Positions 33,544 through 42,261 are shown, numbered from the stretch's first letter. The stretch is 64,000 nucleotides of DNA from an uncultured Acidimicrobiales bacterium (GCA_937997485.1 CALKTH010000036.1:1-64000); one strand, 5' to 3'. Program-made: numbers and translations. The notes: generated from the letters alone by a model not told the origin.

Positions 33544-33948
33544 CTACGCCGTGACCGGCGGGAGCAGCGTGTAGGGCACCACTCGAGCAGGCCCCTGATC
33601 GATCCGACATTGGGCAACGACCGTGCCGTACTGCTCGAACGCGAGGTCGGCACGAACCAACCGGTAGTTGAATTTGCCGGGCTCAATCTCGAGTGCCTGG
33701 ACGTTGCGCGCCATCGGCTCGCTGTCTTCAGCCGCATCCGACATTCGGAAGGTCACTTCCAACGCACCAGTCGACTTGCCGTCGTCCGGGCACCACACGA
33801 GCACCACCAGGTGGGGCGCAACGGTGCACGGCACAGGGGCCGGCGCTGGAGCGGAGAACTGGATGCCGCCCAAATCGATCCGCGTAGAGGGACCGGGCAC
33901 CGGCCGCAGATTGATGTCGTCCATGAATAGTGCGGCAATGATCTCCAT
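33544..33948 (-). CDS. Hypothetical beta-rich protein (DUF6941-like)
   Basis: A 134-residue soluble protein; the ATG at 33948 (MEIIAALFMDD) is used because the longer track ORF overlaps the divergent TetR gene. Pattern of alternating strands (STRIDLGGIQFSAP, HLVVLVWCPDD, ALEVTFRMSD, NYRLVRADLAF) resembles DUF6941-type proteins, a weak judgement. It sits between the TetR regulator (divergent, 46 nt) and FIST (same strand, 12 nt), so it may be part of a FIST unit controlled by TetR. Confidence 0.55.
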   Translation of the reverse strand: MEIIAALFMDDINLRPVPGPSTRIDLGGIQFSAPAPAPVPCTVAPHLVVLVWCPDDGKSTGALEVTFRMSDAAEDSEPMARNVQALEIEPGKFNYRLVRADLAFEQYGTVVAQCRIDQGPARVVPYTLLPPVTA

Positions 33949-33994
33949 CGGCGGAACGGTACCCAACGACGAGCAGGCTTTGTAGCGTCGGGTT

Positions 33995-34594
33995 GTGGCT
34001 GACCCTTCGACCCGAGATGTGATTCTGCGTGAAGCCCGGTCGTGCTTCGCAAACCAGGGCTTCGAAGGCACGTCCCTGAACGACATCGCGGCCGGCGTCG
34101 GCATCCGTCGCCCGAGCCTGTTGCACTACTTTCCGTCCAAGGAAGCGATCTACCGTCAGCTGATGGAAGAGGCACTCGCCGACTGGGGCCTCCGTATCCA
34201 AGAGGCTCGGGGACTCGACCTCGATGGCTGGGAGCTGGTCGACGTGGTGCTTGAAGCCAGCTTCGACTTCATGCGGACAAACCCCGACGTTGTCCAGATC
34301 GTGCGGCGCGAAGCGCTGAGTGATCAAGGCCACCTCGGTTTCAATCTCGGCACAGCCTTGCAACCCTTCTTCCGCCGGGCTGTCGCGTTCTTCGAGCGGG
34401 AGATGGCCAACGGGCGGTTCCGGGCCCATGATGCCGAGCACCTGGTGCTCACGGGCTACGGCGCTCTTCTCACCTATTTTTCCGATCGCAGCATGCTGGA
34501 GGGTCTCATCGACGACGACCCGTACTCGCAGAAGGCACTCGAGGCCCGTTTCACCCACATGAAGTCGTTTATCCGAGCGGCCCTCGAGCCCTAA
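33995..34594 (+). CDS. TetR family transcriptional regulator
   Basis: A 199-residue regulator with the TetR HTH at residues 8-55 (RDVILREARSCFANQGFEGTSLNDIAAGVGIRRPSLLHYF). The ligand domain is helical (GFNLGTALQPFFRRAVAFFEREM). Start is GTG, 46 nt from the divergent hypothetical gene, so the shared gap probably holds an operator; no clean palindrome was found there. It could regulate the FIST pair or the acyl-CoA synthetase genes downstream. Ligand unknown. Confidence 0.87.
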   Translation: MADPSTRDVILREARSCFANQGFEGTSLNDIAAGVGIRRPSLLHYFPSKEAIYRQLMEEALADWGLRIQEARGLDLDGWELVDVVLEASFDFMRTNPDVVQIVRREALSDQGHLGFNLGTALQPFFRRAVAFFEREMANGRFRAHDAEHLVLTGYGALLTYFSDRSMLEGLIDDDPYSQKALEARFTHMKSFIRAALEP

Positions 34595-34679
34595 CACCGC
34601 GACCGTCATCACGGTGCGTTTTCGTACCGCTCGGGCTGACATTTCGCTCTTCAGATCGGGTGGCCTACTGTCGGCGGCC

Positions 34680-35324
34680 ATGTCGAGAACACTCTCCGAA
34701 GCCGAGTCGAAGGCCCTGCTGGCACCGCACGGCGTACCGTTCCCCGCCGAGCACATCGTGGGCGACGCTGAGGCTGCCGTGGCCGCGGCTGAAGCGTTGG
34801 GAAGTCCCGTCGTCGCCAAGCTGAATGGCGACGCCATTGCCCACAAGACTGAGCGTGGTCTGGTGAGATTGAACCTGGCGTCTGCCGAGACTGTTCGCTC
34901 TGCCGCCAGTGACTTGCTGGCCGCCGCCCGGCCCGAGGACGGTGATGTGTCGGTGCTCGTGGCCCCCATGATCGCGTCGAATCGCGAGTTCATCTGTGGT
35001 GTGTCGACCGATCCTCAATTCGGACCCACGGTGCTGCTCGGTGTCGGCGGCATCCTCGCCGAAGCCATCGCCGACGTGTCGATCCGCTTGGCCCCCATCT
35101 CCGAACACGACGCTCACGACATGATCGACGACCTGCAAACACAAGACCTTCTCGGTGCCTTTCGGGGCGAGGCCGCCGTCGATCGAGCCGGACTCGTCAC
35201 GCTCCTCATGGCCCTGTCGGACACCGTCGCAGCCGTTCCTGAGATTCAATCCATCGATCTGAACCCCGTCCTGATTCACAACGGCAGTCCAGTCGCCGTC
35301 GATGCGCTCGTTGAGGTCGCCTGA
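34680..35324 (+). CDS. NDP-forming acyl-CoA synthetase, beta-type ATP-grasp subunit
   Basis: A 214-residue ATP-grasp_5 protein (ATG at 34680, MSRTLSEAES). ALLAPHGVPFPAEHIV and SPVVAKLNGDAIAHKTERGLVRLNL are typical openings, and FICGVSTDPQFGPTVLLGVGGILAE and the DLNPVLI metal/ATP motif close it. In acyl-CoA synthetases (ADP-forming) this subunit binds the nucleotide and pairs with the CoA-binding alpha subunit. Its TGA overlaps the ATG of the alpha gene by 1 nt, supporting a 1:1 complex. The acyl group is unknown. Confidence 0.85.
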   Translation: MSRTLSEAESKALLAPHGVPFPAEHIVGDAEAAVAAAEALGSPVVAKLNGDAIAHKTERGLVRLNLASAETVRSAASDLLAAARPEDGDVSVLVAPMIASNREFICGVSTDPQFGPTVLLGVGGILAEAIADVSIRLAPISEHDAHDMIDDLQTQDLLGAFRGEAAVDRAGLVTLLMALSDTVAAVPEIQSIDLNPVLIHNGSPVAVDALVEVA

Positions 35325-36811
35325 TGTCCGACATGATCACCGCGAAGCATTCCGCCGCACAGTTCCGTGCGCTCTTCGACCCTCGGGGCGTGGTTGTTGC
35401 CGGTGCTTCGACCCATCCCGGCAAGTTTGGCTTCGTCAGCCTGCACAACATTCTCGCCTCCGGCTACAACGGCAAGGTCTTCGGCACCAACCGTGACGGG
35501 TCGGAGGTCCTCGGTGTCCAGTGCGTTCCTTCGGTAGACGACCTGCCAGCGGGAGAGATCGACCTCGTCTTCGTTTGCACGCCGGCATCGGCGAATCCCG
35601 ACCTTCTTCGTTCGTGCGCGGCCAAGGGCATCACGGCAGCGTTCATCACCAGCGCGGGATATGGCGAAGCAGGGGATGAGGGCCGCATCGCCCAAGAGGA
35701 ACTGGTAGCCCTCGCCGACGACCTCGGCATCTTGCTCGCCGGACCGAACGGCCAGGGCGTCGTCTCCACCCCTGCCGGATTGTGCGCTCAGATCGTGGCC
35801 CCAAACCCACCAGCGGGTTCGATTGGTGTGGCGAGCCAGAGCGGCAACTTCGTCTCGAGCTTCCTGAATTGGTCTCGCCAGACCGGTGTTGGAATCAGTC
35901 GGGCGGTGTCCGCCGGCAATGCGGCCGCGGTCAACGTGCCGGACTTCCTGTCCTTCTATGCCCAAGACGATGAGACCAAGGTTGGCCTCGCTTACGTCGA
36001 AGGCATCGAAGACGGCCGCGGCTTCTACGAGGCGGTCAAGGCGGTTGCCGAGCACAAGCCCCTGGTTGTGGTCAAGGGCGGAGCCACCGCCGGAGGCGCC
36101 CGAGCAGCGGCCAGTCATACCGGCAGCCTCGCATCCGATGATCGGGTCTTCGACGGCGCCATGCGACAGGCCGGAGTCGTTCGAGCCGCAACGGTGGAAG
36201 AAGCTTTCGAGGCTGCGGCGACCTTCGCCACCCAGCCCATTCCATCGGGCAACCGAGTCGTGGTGATGACGACGGCTGGCGGCTGGGGCGTGGTCACCGC
36301 TGATGCGATTCACGCCAGCGACTTGGAGCTGGTGACGCTCCCCGAAGACCTCTTGGCGGAGATCGACACCAAGCTTCCGCCACGGTGGAGTAGGAACAAT
36401 CCGGTCGATCTTGCTGGTGGCGAAACTCGAGACACCATCCCTGAAGTGATGGAAATGATCGCCAGGCACGAGAGCGTGGACGCCATCGTCTACTTGGGGC
36501 TTGGCATCCAGTCGAATCAAGCACGGATGATGCGAGAGGGCGCCTACTACCCGGACCACGGCCTCGAACGAATCGTGGAATATCACGAGCGACAGGATCG
36601 GCGCTTCGCCGAGGCCGCTGCAGAGATCTCGGCCCGCACCGGCAAGCCCATCCTCACCGCCACGGAGCTCGGTACCGCCGATCCCGACAATGCCGGCCCC
36701 GCAGCCGTCCGCGATTCGGGTCGCCTCTGCTATGGCTCGGCCAACCGGGCCGTCACGGCTCTTGGGCATCTTTGGCGATACGCCAAGTTCCGTCAGGATC
36801 GAGCGGGCTGA
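35324..36811 (+). CDS. NDP-forming acyl-CoA synthetase, alpha-type CoA-binding subunit
   Basis: A 495-residue protein. The CoA-binding Rossmann domain opens it (FDPRGVVVAGASTHPGKFG), LLAGPNGQGVVSTP and IGVASQSGNFVSSFLNWSRQTGVG follow, and the succinyl-CoA-ligase-like domain contains RAAASHTGSLA, where the His is the expected phospho-histidine. The enzyme would interconvert acyl-CoA plus NDP plus phosphate with acid plus NTP plus CoA. Translation is coupled to the beta gene upstream. The C-terminal approximately 180 residues are typical ligase-CoA domain. Confidence 0.87.
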   Translation: MSDMITAKHSAAQFRALFDPRGVVVAGASTHPGKFGFVSLHNILASGYNGKVFGTNRDGSEVLGVQCVPSVDDLPAGEIDLVFVCTPASANPDLLRSCAAKGITAAFITSAGYGEAGDEGRIAQEELVALADDLGILLAGPNGQGVVSTPAGLCAQIVAPNPPAGSIGVASQSGNFVSSFLNWSRQTGVGISRAVSAGNAAAVNVPDFLSFYAQDDETKVGLAYVEGIEDGRGFYEAVKAVAEHKPLVVVKGGATAGGARAAASHTGSLASDDRVFDGAMRQAGVVRAATVEEAFEAAATFATQPIPSGNRVVVMTTAGGWGVVTADAIHASDLELVTLPEDLLAEIDTKLPPRWSRNNPVDLAGGETRDTIPEVMEMIARHESVDAIVYLGLGIQSNQARMMREGAYYPDHGLERIVEYHERQDRRFAEAAAEISARTGKPILTATELGTADPDNAGPAAVRDSGRLCYGSANRAVTALGHLWRYAKFRQDRAG

Positions 36812-36867
36812 GCCGCACCCCAGCGGGGCACCGCGAACCCGGACCAGGGCGGCACTAGTCTGCTGGA

Positions 36868-38340
36868 GTGTCACTGGCTCAGTCCCTCCGACGTTGGATT
36901 CCGCCCGTCGTTTTGGCGGGAGTTGCCTTCGGCACATGGCAGGCAGCCAAGGCGGCAGACAGCGACAACGTCAGCGTCGACCGAGTCGAGCACGCGGCCG
37001 AGCTCGGCACCGCGCTTCTGTCCCCGCGTCGCATCCCGGAGACGTTGCAAGCCCCGGTGGCTGACGACGCCATCCAGCCAGCCATCGAGGCGTTCGTCCA
37101 ACGTCTGGGTGACAATCCCAGCTGCCTCGTGATCGAGGTCGACGGCCGAGTCTTGGCTGATGTCGGGTCGAATGTTGGTCTGATTCCTGCGTCAAACCAG
37201 AAGCTGCTCACCACGTTCGTGGCCTTGCGTCAGTTCGGGCCAGAGCATCGCTTCACGACTCGTGTGCTGGCCGACGGCACGACAACAGACGGTGTGCTCG
37301 AGGGGGACCTGTACTTCGTCGGCGGCGGTGATCCGTTCCTCACCACAGCTGAATGGCGAGCCCAGTACGACGTCCGGGATGAGGAGGACAACCTGATTCC
37401 TCCGGCATACCCGCGAAACTTCTCCTCCCTCGAGTCCCTGGCCGACGAGATCGCCGCGACAGGCATCACGCAGATCACCGGGAGCGTCGTGGGCGATGAA
37501 GCGCTGTTCGACAGTGAACGGCAGGGCCCGTGGGCGGGTCGGTTGATTGCCCAGAACCAGTCCGGACCCCTGTCGGCGCTCGCAGTAAATGAAGGGTTCG
37601 CGAGCTGGGGCCAAACGCCCCGAGCCGGTGATCGGATCAAGTCAGAGAATCCGCCGCTCCAAGCAGCGGACGAACTGGCTCGCCTGCTGTCCGAGCGAGG
37701 AATTGCCGTAGGGGGCACAACGAGCGGCACGGCGCCGCCGTCAGCCTCAGAGATCGCCGCAATCGAGTCCGCCACCATGCTGCAGCTCATCACCGACGTG
37801 AACAGCTACTCGAGCAACTACGGGGCTGAGGTACTGCTGAAGCACATCGGTGTCGCTGGCGGCCAGGCTGGAAGCACCAGCGGAGGAGCGGCCGCCATGA
37901 TCGCCGCACTGGATGCAACCCCGGGCCTGTCGACCGAGGGCCTCAAGATCCTCGACGGATCCGGCCTCTCAGAACAGAATCTGATGACCTGCGACTTCCT
38001 GAACGACCTGCTGCTCGCGGCCGGACCGAACTCCGACTTCGTTCGCAGTCTCTCCATCGGTGGCGAACGCGGATCGCTTGCTGGCCGCCACGTCGACACC
38101 TCCGTCGATGGGAACCTCTTCGCCAAAACGGGCACGTTGAATTCAGCGACGGCCCTCAGCGGGGTGTTGGAGTCTCCGCTCGACCCGGATGTCGACCTGT
38201 CGTTCAGCTACATCTCGAATGCCGAGCTCATCGCTCGTGAGCTCCCCGGCCTGCAAGAACCCTTCATCGAACAACTGGCGACATATCCGGATGCGCCATC
38301 GATCGACGATCTCGACCCCCTGCCGCCGTCGTCCTCATGA
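36868..38340 (+). CDS. dacB: D-alanyl-D-alanine carboxypeptidase/endopeptidase (PBP4, DacB-like)
   Basis: A 490-residue peptidase family S13 penicillin-binding protein. A GTG start is followed by a signal/anchor (IPPVVLAGVAFGTWQAAKAAD). Active-site motifs in order: SNQKLLTT (SxxK, around residue 110), SSNYGAEVLLK (SxN) and FAKTGTLNSA (KTG). It trims the terminal D-Ala or cleaves peptidoglycan cross-links outside the membrane. Its stop overlaps the Lon-N gene by 4 nt (ATGA). Confidence 0.9.
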   Translation: MSLAQSLRRWIPPVVLAGVAFGTWQAAKAADSDNVSVDRVEHAAELGTALLSPRRIPETLQAPVADDAIQPAIEAFVQRLGDNPSCLVIEVDGRVLADVGSNVGLIPASNQKLLTTFVALRQFGPEHRFTTRVLADGTTTDGVLEGDLYFVGGGDPFLTTAEWRAQYDVRDEEDNLIPPAYPRNFSSLESLADEIAATGITQITGSVVGDEALFDSERQGPWAGRLIAQNQSGPLSALAVNEGFASWGQTPRAGDRIKSENPPLQAADELARLLSERGIAVGGTTSGTAPPSASEIAAIESATMLQLITDVNSYSSNYGAEVLLKHIGVAGGQAGSTSGGAAAMIAALDATPGLSTEGLKILDGSGLSEQNLMTCDFLNDLLLAAGPNSDFVRSLSIGGERGSLAGRHVDTSVDGNLFAKTGTLNSATALSGVLESPLDPDVDLSFSYISNAELIARELPGLQEPFIEQLATYPDAPSIDDLDPLPPSSS

Positions 38341-38948
38341 CGATCCTTCCGCTCTTTCCCCTGGGGTCGCCGCTGCTACCGGCCATGGTCCTCCCGCTTC
38401 ACCTCTTCGAGGAGCGTTATCGCCAGCTCATCGCCGACGTCATGAACGGCGGAGAAGAATTCGGCGTCGTGCTCATCGAGAAGGGCTTCGAGGTCGGCGG
38501 TGACGATGTCCGAGCCGGTGTGGGAACGGTTGCCAGAGTGCTTGAAGCTGAAGAGTTCGATGACGGCCGATGGTTCATTGTCACGGTCGGCACCCGTCGC
38601 TTCCGGGTCGTGAACTGGCTCGAAGACGATCCGTACCCGCGAGCAGAGGTCGAGGATTGGCCGGACGAGCCGCTGCACATCGACTTGACCGAGCAGGTCG
38701 GTGAGGTCATCAAGACCTTCACTCGCTGCATGGGTCTGGCCGCCGAGGCGGGCTACGACGTCGGCCAAGTGCCAGAGATCAGCCCTGATCCCGAGATAGG
38801 CGTCACGCAACTGGCCGCGCTTGCGCCGGTGAACGCTCACGATCGTCATCAGTTTCTTTGTGCGCCAGGGCCGCCGGAACGCCTGGATCTCATCGCCTCG
38901 TCGCTGGAAGCAGCCGTTGATCGCTTCCGATTCGAATTGACCGACTAG
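38337..38948 (+). CDS. Stand-alone Lon substrate-binding (LAN) domain protein
   Basis: A 203-residue protein consisting only of the Lon N-terminal domain. LFPLGSPLLPAMVLPLHLFEERYRQLIADVM is the family opening, with EFGVVLIEKGFEVGG and GTVARVLEAEEFDDGRWFIVTVGTRRFRVV following. There is no AAA+ or protease domain, so it cannot be a protease by itself; such proteins occur widely and may bind substrates or act as adaptors. It is coupled to dacB. A 17-bp direct repeat spans its stop codon. Confidence 0.88.
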   Translation: MTILPLFPLGSPLLPAMVLPLHLFEERYRQLIADVMNGGEEFGVVLIEKGFEVGGDDVRAGVGTVARVLEAEEFDDGRWFIVTVGTRRFRVVNWLEDDPYPRAEVEDWPDEPLHIDLTEQVGEVIKTFTRCMGLAAEAGYDVGQVPEISPDPEIGVTQLAALAPVNAHDRHQFLCAPGPPERLDLIASSLEAAVDRFRFELTD

Positions 38949-38967
38949 CGTCCGATTCGAATTGACC
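38926..38967. repeat. 17-bp direct repeat spanning the Lon-N gene stop codon
   Basis: TCCGATTCGAATTGACC occurs at 38926-38942 and again at 38951-38967, a 25-nt period. The first copy encodes the protein's C-terminus, the stop TAG falls at 38946-38948, and the second copy is untranslated. Confidence 0.8.
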
Positions 38968-39038
38968 CGGAAGAGTCTTGCTCGCTGGGTCGAACGCCCT
39001 ACACTCGGCGGGTCCCTGACAACGGAAAGAGCAACAAA

Positions 39039-39356
39039 GTGGCGAAGGCGAGTCCATTCGAAGAGGCGCAGCAGCTCCAGAAGATGATGGTGACCTACGC
39101 CAAGCAGGAAACCGTCGATCCGCTGAAGACGCTGGCCAAGTACGTCGGCCTCGGCATTGCCGGTGCCGTCATGATCTTCATGGGTGCCCTCTTCCTCGGA
39201 ATGGGAACGCTCCGGTTCCTGCAGAGCGAGGTTTCCTCGTTCGAAGGCGGAGGCTGGGGATCGCTCGTGCCGTATCTCGGCGGACTCGGCACGTTGCTCG
39301 TGCTCATCCTCCTCACACTCTTCGGATTCCTCCGGGCCAAGAAAGCGCTGTCATGA
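39039..39356 (+). CDS. Small two-helix membrane protein (holin-X-like fold)
   Basis: A 105-residue protein (GTG start after GGAAAGAGC) with a soluble N-terminal helix and two membrane helices (YVGLGIAGAVMIFMGALFLGMG and LVPYLGGLGTLLVLILLTLFGFL). The layout resembles the actinobacterial holin superfamily III proteins, but no phage gene is near, so a chromosomal housekeeping role is more likely. It overlaps the next gene by 4 nt (ATGA). Confidence 0.7.
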   Translation: MAKASPFEEAQQLQKMMVTYAKQETVDPLKTLAKYVGLGIAGAVMIFMGALFLGMGTLRFLQSEVSSFEGGGWGSLVPYLGGLGTLLVLILLTLFGFLRAKKALS

Positions 39357-39562
39357 CTGAAACTTCCAAGATCACCCCGGCCGACATCGAGTCCAAATTC
39401 CGCGACATTCAGGGCCAGGTCGACACCGTGGCTGAAGACAGCAAGAAGAAGGTCGCCATCGCTGGCTCGGTCTTCGCGGTGATTCTCCTGCTCATCATCT
39501 ACACGATGGGCAAGAGCGCCGGGAAGAAGAAGAGCACCGTGCTCGAGATCCGCCGTCTCTAG
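39353..39562 (+). CDS. Small single-pass membrane protein
   Basis: A 69-residue protein with a charged N-terminal helix (DIESKFRDIQGQVDTVAEDSKKK), one membrane helix (VAIAGSVFAVILLLIIYTMG) and a basic tail. I do not recognise a family. It overlaps the preceding two-helix protein by 4 nt and abuts the next start directly (TAG followed by ATG), so the three small genes form a tight unit. Confidence 0.72.
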   Translation: MTETSKITPADIESKFRDIQGQVDTVAEDSKKKVAIAGSVFAVILLLIIYTMGKSAGKKKSTVLEIRRL

Positions 39563-39862
39563 ATGCTGTCGAAGATTCTGACCTGGGGCGTCAAGACCGT
39601 CGTCGGTGGTCCCGCGAAGTCTTGGGTGTTCACGTCGGGCGCGATGATGCTCTTCAACTTCGTGAAGAAGCAGACCGGGCGCACTGAGATGATCGATCTC
39701 AGCAACACGCGTCCGGGCGACAAGATCGTGATCGAGCATCTCAACGTCACGCACGGCCAGCAGATGAAAGAGCACAAGGCGCTGGCCAAGGCCGACAAGC
39801 GAGACGCAAAGCACGCCAAGAAGCAGCGCAAGGCCGAACGCAGGGCCCGCCGCCGCTCCTAA
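39563..39862 (+). CDS. Small hypothetical protein with lysine-rich tail
   Basis: A 99-residue protein. One weak hydrophobic stretch (KSWVFTSGAMMLFNFV) is followed by TRPGDKIVIEHLNVTHGQQMKEHK and a strongly basic C-terminus (AKKQRKAERRARRRS), which could bind nucleic acid or membrane surface. No family recognised. It starts immediately after the previous stop and lies 54 nt before TrmI. Confidence 0.65.
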   Translation: MLSKILTWGVKTVVGGPAKSWVFTSGAMMLFNFVKKQTGRTEMIDLSNTRPGDKIVIEHLNVTHGQQMKEHKALAKADKRDAKHAKKQRKAERRARRRS

Positions 39863-39916
39863 GGCTCACCTCGCCGAGCCGTCGCTCTGGCGACCTCTTC
39901 CGAAAGTACTGATCCG

Positions 39917-40783
39917 TTGACTTCTGTTGGACCGCTCCAGGTTGGCGATGCCGTGCTGCTCACGGACAACCGCTCTCGCCGACACCTCCTGGTTCTGGAG
40001 GAGGGTGGCGAGTTCCACTCTCACGCCGGCATCACGAAGCACGATGATCTGATCGGTCGAGACGAAGGCCTGTATGTCCACTCGACGAAAGGCCAACGAT
40101 TCCGAGTCTTTCGACCGAGCCTGGAGGACTACATCCTCAACATGAAGCGTGGGGCTCAGGTCATCTACCCGAAGGACCTCGGACCCATGATGATGCTGGC
40201 TGACATCGGCCCTGGCATGGAGGTGTTCGAGTCCGGTATCGGATCGGGTGCGCTCTCCATGACCATGCTGCGCGCTGGCGCCAAGATCACCGGCTACGAG
40301 ATCCGCGAGGATTTCGCCAATCGAGCCAAGAAGAACGTGGTGGGCTTTCTCGGCGAGCAGATCATGGACCGCTACGACGTCCACATCCGTAGCGCGTACG
40401 AGCCCATCGATGGCGATTCCTTCTTCGACCGGGTGGTGCTCGATCTCCCCGAGCCATGGCAGGTGGTGCCGCATGCGGCGAACGCGCTTCGGCCCGGCGG
40501 CATCTTCCTGGCCTACACGCCGTCGATCACCCAGGCCGCACACCTCCAGGAAGTGCTCAACACCACGTTCTTCACCGAGCAGAAGACGATCGAGGTTCTC
40601 AACCGCGGCTGGCACATCGAGGGGCAGGCGGTCCGGCCCGACCACCGAATGGTGGCCCACACGGCCTTTCTGACTCGAGCACGCCTTGGCGTGGCCCCGG
40701 TAGTCGACGCAGAGCCGGCTCCCGCCACCGAATCGTTCGCGGACACAGCAACCGACGCTGCGACCGAACCGACAACCGGCTGA
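39917..40783 (+). CDS. trmI: tRNA (adenine(58)-N1)-methyltransferase TrmI
   Basis: A 288-residue SAM-dependent enzyme methylating A58 in the T loop of tRNA. The start is TTG. The N-terminal beta domain (GDAVLLTDNRSRRHLLVLEEGGEFHSHAGI) precedes the Rossmann core, with VFESGIGSGALSMTMLRAG (SAM motif I), GYEIREDFANRAKKNV and DRVVLDLPEPWQVV. In actinobacteria trmI usually lies beside proteasome genes; none is present here. It converges on the acyl-CoA dehydrogenase with only 3 nt between stops. Confidence 0.93.
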   Translation: MTSVGPLQVGDAVLLTDNRSRRHLLVLEEGGEFHSHAGITKHDDLIGRDEGLYVHSTKGQRFRVFRPSLEDYILNMKRGAQVIYPKDLGPMMMLADIGPGMEVFESGIGSGALSMTMLRAGAKITGYEIREDFANRAKKNVVGFLGEQIMDRYDVHIRSAYEPIDGDSFFDRVVLDLPEPWQVVPHAANALRPGGIFLAYTPSITQAAHLQEVLNTTFFTEQKTIEVLNRGWHIEGQAVRPDHRMVAHTAFLTRARLGVAPVVDAEPAPATESFADTATDAATEPTTG

Positions 40784-40786
40784 CCG

Positions 40787-42109
40787 TCAGGTCCAAGGGG
40801 CGGGCGCACCCCGTTGCACCGAATTGAATCGGCTCGCATAGCTCGGTCCGAGGTTGTCCTTCCGGGGACCGGAGAAGCCGAACAGGAACTGGGCGACACG
40901 GCGGATCTGAATCTCCTCTGAGCCCTCAGTGATCCGGTAGCGACGGTGATGCCGATAGATGTGCTCGAAGGGGAGGTGGCGGCTGTAGCCGAGGCCCCCG
41001 TGGGTCTGAATGGCCTGGTCGGCTGCGTTGCACACCAGCCGGTTGGCTCGGTAGTTGCACATGGCGACCTTGTCCGAGATCGAGGTGGGTTCGATGCCCT
41101 GGTCCATCTCCCACGCCGTCTTGCGAATCAAACCGCGAATCATCTCGGCCTCGGTGTGCATCTCGGCCAGCGGCCACTGGATGGCCTGGTTCGTGCTCAG
41201 CGGCTTTCCGAAGGGCTTGCGCTCACGGGCGTACTTGACCGACTCATCGATGCAGTACTGGGCAGCCCCCAGACTGCTCGCCGCCTGCCGAATGCGGTTC
41301 TCGTGCACGAAGGTTTGGGCAACGGCGAGACCACGCCCCTCAGCTCCCAGGATCGTGTTGTCATGGACTCGCACCTCATCGAGGGTGACCTCGGCGTGGT
41401 CTGTCGGCATGTTGTAGGTCCACCACATGAACTCGGTAGTGAATCCCGGTGTGTCCGTCGGGACGATGAAACATGTGATGCCATGCGCATCGCCGTCGTC
41501 ACCGGAGGTGCGGGCGAACACGTAGTCGTGCGTAGCGGCGTGCAGGCCCGTGTTCCAGCGCTTTGCACCATTGATGATCCATTGATCCCCATCTCGGACT
41601 GCACGGGTCTCCATCCACGTTGCATCCGAGCCGTGGAGCGGTTCGGTGAGTCCGAAGCCAATGCGGGCCTTGCCCGCCAGCATCTTGGGGATCCACTCGG
41701 CCTTCTGCTCTTCACTGCCATGGATGTCCATCATGAGGACGGTCACGAGGTTGCCGACGATCGATGATTCGTTCTGCAGGTCGTTGTGCAGCCCGAGTCC
41801 CTTGGCCGCGAGGTGCTCTCGGATGATGGCCATGCCCAAGTTGGAACCACCCTGGCCGCCGAACTTCTCCGGCAGGTGGTAGCGGTAGAACCCGGCGGTA
41901 TCAGCGCGGCGCCTCATTTCGCCAAGCAGCCCCTCCCATTCGGCGTTCGGCCAACCGTCTCGGTCGAAGTCGGTGCGCGCGTACTCCCGTCGGTGATCGA
42001 AGAAGCGCATGTTGTCGTTCTCCCGCTCCAGTGGTTTGATCTCGTCTTCGATGAACGCATCGAGTTGAGTGAGGAGGTTCTGGATGTCTTCGGGAATCAG
42101 AAAATTCAC
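40787..42109 (-). CDS. Acyl-CoA dehydrogenase
   Basis: A 440-residue FAD enzyme. LPEKFGGQGGSNLGMAIIREHLA, GFGLTEPLHGSDATWMETRA and IINGAKRWNTGLHAATHDYVFART are the FAD/substrate blocks. VHENRIRQAASSLGAAQYCIDESVKYARERKPFGKPLSTNQAIQW and QTHGGLGYSRHLPFEHIYRHHRRYRITEGSEEIQIRRVAQ form the C-terminal domain, with the usual Glu position. The extra N-terminal segment and the LHGSDAT variant suggest a subfamily that may take larger acyl-CoAs. Divergent from ppc by 152 nt. Confidence 0.88.
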   Translation of the reverse strand: MNFLIPEDIQNLLTQLDAFIEDEIKPLERENDNMRFFDHRREYARTDFDRDGWPNAEWEGLLGEMRRRADTAGFYRYHLPEKFGGQGGSNLGMAIIREHLAAKGLGLHNDLQNESSIVGNLVTVLMMDIHGSEEQKAEWIPKMLAGKARIGFGLTEPLHGSDATWMETRAVRDGDQWIINGAKRWNTGLHAATHDYVFARTSGDDGDAHGITCFIVPTDTPGFTTEFMWWTYNMPTDHAEVTLDEVRVHDNTILGAEGRGLAVAQTFVHENRIRQAASSLGAAQYCIDESVKYARERKPFGKPLSTNQAIQWPLAEMHTEAEMIRGLIRKTAWEMDQGIEPTSISDKVAMCNYRANRLVCNAADQAIQTHGGLGYSRHLPFEHIYRHHRRYRITEGSEEIQIRRVAQFLFGFSGPRKDNLGPSYASRFNSVQRGAPAPWT

Positions 42110-42196
42110 GTCATCAACCTACGTCACCCTCAATTCCGAGTGCAGATCGTCGATAGAACCGACAACAAGGTTTCTGCTGGGGCAGAAGCGATCTTG

Positions 42197-42228
42197 GCTG
42201 TCCCGGTCCTGAACCGGACCGGGACAGC
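42197..42228. promoter_or_regulatory. Perfect 13-bp hairpin in the divergent acyl-CoA dehydrogenase/ppc promoter gap
   Basis: GCTGTCCCGGTCC (42197-42209) and GGACCGGGACAGC (42216-42228) are exact reverse complements with a 6-nt loop. The gap separates two 5' ends, so a normal terminator is not expected; a leader hairpin for ppc (33 nt upstream of its GTG) or a regulator site are the better readings. Confidence 0.55.
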
Positions 42229-42261
42229 AAATCGCCCAGCTCCTTTCGGTAGGTTGAATCG

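Noticed and set aside
39039-39356. Phage holin / prophage remnant
   Set aside because: The holin-like layout is common in actinobacterial chromosomes; there is no lysin, integrase or structural gene around it.
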